NCBI RefSeq assembly: GCF_021462225.1
Contig: NC_061817.1
Span: forward strand, 2,912,751 to 2,976,750
DNA: 64,000 bases
Direction: 5' to 3'
From: Girardinichthys multiradiatus
Taxonomy: Eukaryota > Chordata > Actinopteri > Cyprinodontiformes > Goodeidae
Below, piece by piece: positions 57,201 to 64,000 of the stretch. Position 1 is the stretch's first letter; every line of letters starts with the position of its first letter. The notes beneath the pieces are model-generated. The model was not told where the DNA came from and ran no database searches. It saw only the letters and a list, made by a program, of their open reading frames with translations. Made by a program: the position numbers and the translations under genes.

Positions 57201-60200
57201 AATGAATCTAAAATATATGAATGTTAAATTTTCATTATGATATTATGGAAAATAATGAACTTTATCACAATATGCTAATATTTTGAGAAGGACCTGTATT
57301 TGATGAACAGTAAGATGAGAAAATATACAAGCCATAAAAAATCTTAAAAGATCATAAATAAAAACTCAAATTAAAATGTAATCTTGTATTTGTAGAATAA
57401 AGATGTAGAAATGATGGCCTCTTTAAACCACCTAACTGAGTCAAGAACCCCTGCAGCTGAAGCTCTGCCCCAATGCTTAAGCTTTGGTGGCAATGCTGGA
57501 ACAGTGGCTCATCAAATGGACCTTCTCACAGGGACTCTCTTGCAGCATGGTAAGTTACATTCCAAACTGGCACCTGTAGGATTTTTGTCACGATCATCTT
57601 TAAACCTTTAACTTCTTAGATATGTGGAAAAACCTCCAACTACATCACAAAACACAGGAAAAGGTGACAACGGTAAACTTAATCTTGAATCTAATTCCAA
57701 TTTCAAAGATTTTTATGTTGAAAGTAGACCACATTTTTCATTAGCTGAAAAACGGGAAGAAAAGGAGCAGAAATTTTAAAGATGTCATAAAGTCAAAGGT
57801 TTTGGTATACTGTCACATCTATGGTATGACCTGGTAAATCTCAAAATTCCCTTTTTTCCAAAATGTCTTTTGTTTGTTTTTAGATTTGACTCCTGACCAG
57901 TTGGAGCAGCAGCCGGTCCTTCTTCCCCTGACTCCTAGTGATAAGTTGGAAGACCACAGTTCAGCGCTGAACACAGGGGTCACTTTAGAAAGCTCCAATA
58001 TGGACTCCTGGACAATTCCTTCAAACTACATAGAGCTGCTGGGAGAAAATCCTGCACAAGACTTTGACAAAGGAATAAATGCTGAAGTGAACTTGACAAC
58101 CTTCAGCATGAACCTGTTAACACAAGATGTTACCACCTTCAGCTCTGACTTTCACTTGTATGACCTGAACACTCCTAGTTACAGCAAAGCTTCAAAAGGG
58201 AGTGATTTAAACCGAGACTTAAACCGAGGAACATCATCCAATGTGTTGGATAAGGAATATGCAGACAGTCTTCCCAGCAAAATTAGTGACCTCTCTGAGG
58301 ATTTTAACAATCTGGAAGACATAAACTTGTTGAATGAAGCACTGGAGGAAGGATTCAGTCCTGAGATGGAAGCCAGGCTTGAAGAAGAAGCCTACCGACA
58401 TTGTGAAGGAGCCCATCAGGGAAGTGACAGCGCTGGCAACTGGATGGAAGATCAGAGGCAGCCTAATATACAAGACGGTAATTTGAGAGAGTACAGTGAC
58501 TCTCAAAAGAATACATTCCCCTGTTAAAATGCCAGGCTTATTGATGTATTAAATAAGGCCACGATAAGTCATTTCGAAATTAACAATTCTGTTAGAAGGA
58601 AAAAATAAAAAAGTGCAATAAGTGTGCGCACTCTTAAATTGTGGAAGCACTTCTTTACTCAGTGTCTGCAGTCAGTCTCCTTTGGTTGGTGTTTTTCTAG
58701 CAACTTCTGTCCTAATTTGGGAAAATCTTCCTCCTTTACCTTGCAAATGTTCTCAAAATGTATCACATTGTAAGGACATCTCTTGTACAACCCTCTTCAG
58801 GTGATCCCACAGATCTTCTGTTTTATTAGTTCTGGATTCTGGCTAAGCCAATACAAGCACTTTAATTGTCCTCTCACCATGTCATTCTTTTCTTGATTTG
58901 GATGAAGGCTTGACTCATTGTGATGCTCAAAGCTGAAAACTCTCTTCCCGCGTCAAAAAACCACAGATCGATCATGACAGATCATGATGACCATGCCCAC
59001 CATCATATTTCACTGTGGGCATTGTTTTTGTGTCAAACTTACATTTTGGAACTGTGGCACAAAGTTCAAGTTGTGTGTCATTATACCATGACACATGCAA
59101 CGTTTAGAGAAATTTTAGGTCGGATGTTTTGTTCAATATACAAAGCTTCTGTCTTGCAGCCTATCTTTTTACTCCAGATGTAGAGAATGTAGAAAATAAT
59201 CGCAGGTAGAGCAACCAGTACTTGGCCGAAAGCCCTGCAGCTCCTTTGGTGCTAATGTAATATGGAAAGTGTAAAGTCAAAAAGACTAAATCCCAGAGAT
59301 GAATCAGAAAGGTGCTTCATTATTGTATTACCGGTAGTTTAAGGGTGTGTACACTTATGCAGCTGGGTTATTGCAGCCATTTTATTTTTTTATTCTCTGA
59401 ACAGATTTGTTTGAATTTCACAGGATGTATATTGTTAGATATTATCTTTAAATGCTTTATTTTATTTCACAAAAACCTTTCATTTTACCAGGAGTGTGTA
59501 GACTTTAGATGTCATTTATTTAACTATTCAGTTTAATTACATTGGAGACAATGTTAAAATATTCAAGCTCTCAAGAAAAAAACTGTAAAGCTTTTTTGAC
59601 CTTTCCATCCTTACAGGGGGCCGAGTGGAGACAGACTCAGACTCCGGCCTGTCTTTGGACTTCATCCACAGCCCTTCTTCTTTTATTGTTTCTGAAGGCT
59701 CAGCAGATGATTCCTCTTCTTCTGTTTCAATAAATTCTTCTTCATCCTGTGTGTCAGATGTGGAAAATCTATTTTCTGACGAGGATTGCAGCAACAAGGG
59801 AGGCTTAGCTGGATCAGATTCAGAAGTGGAAGTGACCATCAAGCAAGAGGAGGTGGAAGAGGAGGAGATGGGAGCTGTGGGAGGAGTTTTTCCTGCACAT
59901 GATATGCCACTGTTCCCTGCCAGCCATGAGGATTACAAACCGTTTCACAGCTTCTCCTGGCTGGAACATATAGGGCATGACCATACCTACAACAACCAGC
60001 CTTTGTCCTCATCATCTTCTCCCGCTCGGGGGAGGATGCCCTCAGAACCGACCAAATCTGCTGTCAGACATGAGAAAGACAGGCCAAATCACCGCTCCTC
60101 CTCCAGTCTGGTTTCAGAAGCTAAAATCCGGAACAGAGATGAACAGCGATCACAAGCCCTCCGGATCCCTTTCTCGTATGATCTCATTGTCAACATGCCA

Positions 60201-60608
60201 GTGGAGGAGTTTAACGACCTGCTGACCAGCTACCAACTCAGCAAGGAGCAGCTGACCCTCATCAGGGACATACGACGGCGTGGAAAGAATAAGATCGCTG
60301 CACAGAACTGCAGGAAGAGGAAGCAAGATGTTCTGCTTACATTAGAAGATGACTTGAAAGCACTGAGAACCCACCAGTCACAGTTGCTAAATGAAAAACA
60401 GAACAGCCTTATGCATTTGCAGGACATGAAGAGTAGATTTGGAATGTTGTACCAGGAAATCTTCTCCAAGCTGAAGGACGATGATGGGAGACCACTGGAT
60501 GCTAGAGAATACATGCTTTGTTTTAGACCTAACGATACAGTCACTGTGGTTTCACTGAGAGCAAATCACAACAGCAAAAAACATAGAGATATAAAGAAGA
60601 GGAGGTGA
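47910..60608 (+). CDS. nfe2l1: CNC-bZIP transcription factor of the NFE2L1/NFE2L3 class (nfe2l1 preferred)
   Basis: ER-anchored, proteolytically activated cap'n'collar bZIP factor that drives antioxidant-response and proteasome genes with small Maf partners. Seven coding exons (48016-48285, 49071-49223, 55331-55363, 55457-55606, 57396-57549, 57884-58477, 59617-60608) join in phase to 2346 nt, 781 aa (human NFE2L1: 772). Visible: ER membrane anchor at residues 12-26, TQFHNL and FTARRLL block, WLV at 99-101 (the DDI2 cleavage site in NFE2L1), WQDLMDILE, DSGLS at 460-464, IKQE (SUMO-type) at 526-529, CNC region about 626-668, basic region RGKNKIAAQNCRKRK at about 674-688, zipper to about 730. 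The central acidic/Neh2L block of NFE2L1 is absent. The bZIP block resembles NFE2L3 (DEQR, IPFS, LEDD), while the EEGF and HSPSS blocks and the copz2 neighbour point to NFE2L1. The feature starts at the exon carrying the ATG. Confidence 0.9.
48518..48800. repeat. short non-autonomous Tc1-type repeat
   Basis: Starts tagtgccggtcaaaatttta and ends in gttgtatgtaaacctttgaa. These are the 'tgccggtcaaaagtttac'-like ends of a small Tc1-derived element. Lies in an nfe2l1 intron. Confidence 0.4.
49071..49223 (+). CDS. nfe2l1: nfe2l1 exon 3
   Basis: Acceptor tttatttacag, donor gtattt, 51 codons, phase 0 at both ends. Encodes VPQAELETWLVQREPGSLLG and ends LGSLEEDE. In human NFE2L1 the matching exon is about three times longer and holds the Neh2-like DLG and ETGE motifs; neither is here. 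Confidence 0.92.
49535..49645. repeat. dispersed repeat fragment
   Basis: atagcctttattgtcccaca followed by gtggggaaattcag, a frequent short teleost interspersed word. Only a fragment is present. Confidence 0.35.
49650..50450. other. nfe2l1 intron, no recognised feature
   Basis: Very AT-rich. Two similar stretches (acatataccaggctataata with accagatcataaataat near 50.0 kb, and tatataccaggctccaataa with tcaaattataaataat near 50.34 kb) suggest an old local duplication. Confidence 0.35.
50455..50670. repeat. SINE-like dispersed repeat
   Basis: tttatatagagctttcatgg, cacatttacccattaaccca, tgggttgcccaggggcgcat and tccacccactgagccaaagt. Distant relative of 16440-16775. Confidence 0.4.
51257..51985 (-). 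mobile_element. Rex3-like RTE retrotransposon, 5'-truncated copy
   Basis: The minus strand has one clean frame: [80 protein letters not shown], then [20 protein letters not shown]. The 3' end runs into a (taa)n tail, usual for this clade. It stops abruptly near 51985, as expected of incomplete reverse transcription. Better preserved than the copy at 13.8 kb. Confidence 0.85.
51990..53395. other. nfe2l1 intron, no recognised feature
   Basis: Non-coding. Short ORFs only, none with splice-site support. Confidence 0.35.
53400..53910 (+). mobile_element. old Tc1-like transposase remnant
   Basis: tgctgcagcaagacaatgat, aaggcacaccagcaagctcc, gaggcggccaaaattcctcc and gctgccaagggtggcacaac are plus-strand parts of the catalytic and C-terminal region of the same family as the 13.5-18.3 kb element. 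Stops and gaps throughout. Confidence 0.65.
54660..54800 (+). repeat. SINE 3' fragment
   Basis: gtgtgtgtgtgcatggttgt, ctctagccgaatgtccactg, gagatagacaccagctcctc. Same family as 2636-2945. Confidence 0.5.
54802..55330. other. nfe2l1 intron, no recognised feature
   Basis: Non-coding up to the acceptor at 55330. Confidence 0.35.
55331..55363 (+). CDS. nfe2l1: nfe2l1 candidate 33-nt micro-exon
   Basis: Acceptor atcatcttag, donor gtgggc, phase 0 at both ends, encodes VAPGLSIQVPE. The reading frame works with or without it. It may correspond to the alternatively spliced exon 4 of mammalian NFE2L1, or be a chance pairing of splice signals. Confidence 0.4.
55457..55606 (+). CDS. nfe2l1: nfe2l1 exon with WQDLM block
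   Basis: Acceptor tgtcctatag, donor gtgagg, 50 codons. Encodes RIDVDRSSEGESQSSDTETI and ends LELHWQDLMDILEPE, matching the LEQQWQDLMSIME block of NFE2L1. Confidence 0.92.
55730..57296 (-). mobile_element. Tc1-like transposon, copy E (1567 bp)
   Basis: TA-flanked, in the nfe2l1 intron between 55606 and 57396. Inserted in or beside a short AT run (atatatatata). 43 bases shorter than copies A, B and D, all accounted for by two deletions in the transposase. Confidence 0.96.
56007..56968 (-). pseudogene. Tc1 transposase, copy E, two deletions
   Basis: A 42-base in-frame loss removes 14 residues between RIPQ and TWATEK, in the linker before the catalytic core. A one-base loss in the A run after the QHD codons (plus strand gaaaatg instead of gaaaaatg, near 56309) shifts the frame, so the second catalytic region and the C-terminus are in different frames. 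KQERKTQ near the N-terminus is a private change. Confidence 0.93.
57396..57549 (+). CDS. nfe2l1: nfe2l1 exon after copy E
   Basis: Acceptor tgtatttgtag, donor gtaagt, 154 nt. Encodes NKDVEMMASLNHLTESRTPA and ends GTLLQH plus one base. It starts 100 bases downstream of the transposon end. Confidence 0.92.
57884..58477 (+). CDS. nfe2l1: nfe2l1 penultimate exon
   Basis: Acceptor tgtttttag, donor gtaatt, 594 nt. Encodes DLTPDQLEQQPVLLPLTP and ends with the LLNEALEEGFSPEMEARLEE block (IEEGFNPVQASQLEEE in NFE2L1). Ser/Thr/Asn-rich, in line with the luminal NST domain. Confidence 0.93.
58494..59515 (-). mobile_element. old Tc1-like transposon remnant in nfe2l1 intron
   Basis: The left end follows TA (cagtgactctcaaaagaata, then cccctgttaaaatgccaggc) and the right end has ttcattttaccaggagtgtg. 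Between are antisense words accctcttcaggtgatccca, tggctaagccaatacaagc and caccatcatatttcactgtg. It fills most of the last intron. Confidence 0.7.
59617..60608 (+). CDS. nfe2l1: nfe2l1 last exon, CNC-bZIP domain
   Basis: Acceptor catccttacag. 992 nt to the stop TGA, encoding the DSGLS phosphodegron region, serine-rich stretch, acidic EEVEEEE run, WLEHIGHDHTYN, CNC box (IPFSYDLIVNMPVEEFNDLL), basic region and zipper. The C-terminus is basic (SKKHRDIKKRR), like the family. Confidence 0.96.
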
Positions 60609-62690
60609 ATATGCCAGAAGAACTGAGTAGGTTAAACCCCTGGCAAGATAAACTTTCAACAAGGACTTGCATGAGAAACAACTTGGGAATTACGGTAACA
60701 AAATTCCACAAAAAACTCAAAAACCAGGAATTTCAATTTGTTACACATCCAAACCTAACCCAGTTCACGTCCTCTAGGCTTTTTTGTTACAAAGATAATG
60801 ATGAGTTAAACATAAATCAAAGATAAAAGCCCTTCAGTCTTTCAGTTATTACGATTTTTATATCTTAGATACTTTGATTCAAATGAATCAAACCCAAAAA
60901 ATTATCATCCTGATGTTAGTAAATCTGTAATACATGCGCTGCTCCGCTTTCTCAGTGTAAACATTTCATAAGAAATGTTGATCTTTAGAGAACAGGGAAT
61001 CCCTGCTTCTGGGAGTAGCACTGAAATATTCTGTTAAACAGAGCAAGGCACTGATTACTGTCAGCACGTAGCGGCCAGGTGGAAATATTATAGACAGCAA
61101 AGATAAGCTTTTCACTTGCAGTATATTGCAAAGACACGCCATTAAGGGGCAGACCCTGGATCAACCATGGATCTACAGTTCTTGGAGTAACCACAAGCCA
61201 TTCTGTTGTTTAGGCTCCAGCACTGAAGAACTGAAGCTATTTAAGACTTTAAATTTCAGCTGTTTTGCAACTTTTTTGTATTGTGTGTAATTTTATCCTG
61301 GTTTTTGATTTTACCTGTAATATTTGGTTGTAAAAAACAATAATGCATCAATGAAATTCAGAAGTGAAGGCTGATCATTTTGTGCAGTGATTTGTAAGTA
61401 GCACGCAACAGACTGCAGGATTGCCAAGAACTTACTGTAGAAATGTGTTTATTTTGTTACAAACTATTTGTTAAAGTATAAAATACAAATATACTTTATC
61501 AAGCATAGCACTCTACTTTGACTCAATTACTCCAACCTGTGCTTGTTAATGCAGACCTTTAAACTCAAGTTTTTGAACCAGGCTACCACTTCTCCACAGC
61601 AAGATAACCTCTCAATGTTCTTTATGATCTAAAATACTTTCAACTCGCTGTGGCTTCTGCACTGTGGTTGCTGGGTGGTTCCCCTGGCACTCTCCCCTGA
61701 TCTTCTCTGGGGGTATTGCTGTAGTCCCAGCGATGGTTCTCCTGGGGTTCCTGCGCTCTGGGGGGCCTTTGGATGTCTGTGGCTCAGATCACCTCCATAT
61801 CTGTCCCAGGTCCAGGGGGCCAAGTCTGTGGCTCCTCACACTATAACATATTTTTATGGAGACACCTTGTATACACAAGTGCGCTCATACTCAGACCCAC
61901 AGGAGTTTAGATTCAGGTGTTAACAGATACACAAATGTTCTATATTGTGCCGCATTTACCACGAAATAAATCTGGCATTTATAAGTACCGTGCAGTTTTT
62001 GGTAAAAAAGCTGTTATGTTTCTGCAGGTGTAGAAGCAAGCAGGTTGTCATCTTGTATTCTCTTCATCCTTCTTTCTTTCCTCCATTATTTCTCCTTCTC
62101 TCCCCTTTTCCTTTTTGCCCCACCTCTTTAGTGCTTATCTTTCTTCTTTTCGTTTCTGTCTCCATGTCTGTAAAAATTGAAATAATCCCAAAGTTTCTGA
62201 TAAAGCTTCTTTTATAAATATCAAGCAGAGCTTTAAAGCGTCAGCTATAATGCTCCATTTGTGAAAGGAAATCTGTCGGGCTTTTTCTTGGCACTCAGAC
62301 AATTCTGAGCGCTGCTCTGCCGGACATGACACGGTTAAAAAAAATAAAATAAGATATATACTTTCAGCTTCAATATTTTTAGCAGTATCTTTTAATGTGA
62401 TGCTGTAATCATATCAAATATTGGCTGCCGCATTTCTTTGAAGGTAAAACCAGATGACAATCTCAAACATCTTTCCCTATTCTAGCAATTAGTTTGCTAA
62501 TTTGTATCTTAGGTATTTAGATGTTTAGTCTTAAGTAAGCACAGGACATTCAAAGAAATGTTAGCCACATTTAGTCTGACTACAACTATACAGCTCACAT
62601 ATTTTTAAGATACTAACAGCTGGTCTTAGGAATTTTTACATTTTTGTGGTATGTCTTTTGTGCTGCAAAACAAAAAGGATTAAAACAACT
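60609..62690 (+). other. nfe2l1 3' UTR and intergenic
   Basis: The UTR starts at the stop. A GC-richer patch at about 61.64-61.85 kb (cctggcactctcccctgatc, tctgggggtattgctgtag) looks like part of a G-rich teleost repeat, not coding. An AATAAA occurs at about 61964. Nothing else recognised. Confidence 0.35.
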
Positions 62691-62694
62691 CATG

Positions 62695-64000
62695 GATCCC
62701 AAATTCTTTATTGTTTAAATGAGCATTTAAAAGTAGATCAACAGACATGCAACAGATCAACAAGCTAATCCACTAGGTACAAAAAAAAGATATAAAATAA
62801 TAAAACAAAAATTACATAGCACAGATGAATAGAGTGTGATTAATAGAATAGAGGTGAGAGGCCATTCGGTCAAAAATGTAGGAAACTATATTGAAAATGC
62901 TGATAGATGGGATGCAAAAATATAAATCATAGAAGAACTAAAGCAATGACAACTACAATCCAACTGGAACAACAAAATAAATTTATGAAATTCTAAACAA
63001 CTTTAAGTTGAGTCAGCATGGGTAACTAGTTATGAAACTAATCTTCAAAATGGAAATGGATGAAGGTGCAATACATGCATTCAGGATTTTTAGGTATTAA
63101 AAGGCATGGTTTCCAATAAAGGTCAAGCAAAACAAACCCCGTTGAAAGAAGAAATCTAATCCAGCAGATCCAAATGTGACATCAAAGAAAGCTACAACAC
63201 TATTACAGTATATAAAGAAATGCACAGCTGGCCTCCATTTACCACATACTGGAAAAATTTGACAGAAACCACAAAGCAAACATTACTCTGACATATTTTA
63301 TCCACTACATTAGTCTCATCTCAGCAGGTTAAAAACATGTCTGCAGGTTAGAAATACTAGATGTCTTGAGTGTTGCCTAGCAGTGCATGCTAAGATTTTA
63401 CAACCTAGAAAACAGATGTGGGGCTGAGTATAAGTGAACATTAAACATTTGTTTTAAATGAACATTTGTCAACATAGCTTGAGTCATGCCCTAACTCTAG
63501 TGAAACCCACTACAGACCATCTTCAGAGTCATTTACCTCAAAGACTGGAAGAACATAAAACAGGTGATTTCACTGAAACTGTCCATTTTAGAGTAAAATA
63601 TTCACCAACTGGGTGATCAGATCAATGGTATTTCTGAATGAGAAAGCAGACATATACTGAGACATATGGAAAGAGAAAAATGATTTCAATCTCTCTGTTC
63701 TAACACAAACTGCTTTTCTACTGTTTAAAAGAAGTTCCCACCTATATTTCCTGGTTAGGACAAAGTCTGCAACGGCGTCATCACCATCGACTGTACACTT
63801 AAAAAAAAAAAACTAAACGAAGATCAGTAAAGAGGAGAAACCTAGCCTTATATTAAACACTGAATTTGTTTAATTCATGAACAGACATGTTTAAAGGGGG
63901 AACTTTACAGCTTATCATGTAAATGTAACATTTGTTTTTCACTGAATTCAATTAGATACTCCGTGGTCTGAAGGAATACTTGTTGAAGGCACCAATCAAC
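62695..64000 (-). other. possible 3' UTR of a convergent minus-strand gene
   Basis: tttatt at about 62707-62712 reads AATAAA on the minus strand, and the next 1.3 kb is AT-rich without repeat words or ORFs. In human a cbx or hnrnp gene lies convergent to NFE2L1 and NFE2L3. No coding exon is visible in the window, so the assignment is only positional. Confidence 0.2.

Noticed and set aside
61629..61923. GC-rich patch with overlapping ORFs of 60-82 codons
   Set aside because: Composition of a G-rich teleost repeat; no splice sites or conserved motif.
1..64000. CRISPR arrays, bacterial operons, phage or tRNA/rRNA genes
   Set aside because: None seen; the split genes and repeat content are those of a teleost nuclear genome.

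Overview
The window is vertebrate nuclear DNA from a ray-finned fish, almost certainly a teleost. Split genes have GT-AG introns and vertebrate-type products, and a large share of the bases is Tc1-like transposons, a Rex3-type RTE retroposon, L2-type LINE ends and tRNA-SINE pieces typical of teleosts. No prokaryotic feature, tRNA, rRNA or CRISPR array was found.

Layout: (1) about 3.2-24.7 kb, minus strand: copz2 (coatomer zeta subunit), eight coding exons recovered and in phase; the last exon, about 15 codons, appears to lie beyond the left edge. (2) about 9.25-12.5 kb, plus strand, antisense inside copz2: a three-exon candidate small gene of 106 codons with a promoter-like start, not recognised. 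(3) 26.6-32.4 kb, plus strand: praf2, complete, three exons, 178 aa, head to head with copz2. (4) about 41.0-60.6 kb, plus strand: a CNC-bZIP transcription factor gene of the NFE2L1/NFE2L3 class (nfe2l1 preferred because copz2 is its neighbour), with seven coding exons that join in phase to 781 aa plus a probable non-coding first exon. (5) 60.6-64 kb: 3' flank, possibly with the 3' UTR of a convergent gene at the right edge.

The introns and intergenic space are a transposon graveyard. Five closely similar copies (A-E) of one 1.6 kb Tc1/DD34E family are present. Two (B, D) keep an uninterrupted 334-codon transposase, two (A, C) carry one nonsense codon each, and one (E) has a 42-base and a 1-base deletion. 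Three further Tc1-like copies of two families with 36 residues between the last two catalytic positions lie around nfe2l1 exon 1; all have broken ORFs. At least seven older Tc1-type remnants are also present, some with nested insertions: a 4.8 kb stack at 13.5-18.3 kb contains a Rex3-like RTE, a SINE-like repeat and a non-autonomous DNA element inside one old Tc1 copy.

The three recognised genes do unrelated housekeeping and regulatory jobs: COPI coat, PRA1-family membrane trafficking factor, and ER-anchored stress transcription factor. The copz2-nfe2l1 pairing is the conserved piece of synteny. All assignments come from reading translated exons and splice sites by eye; no database search was run.
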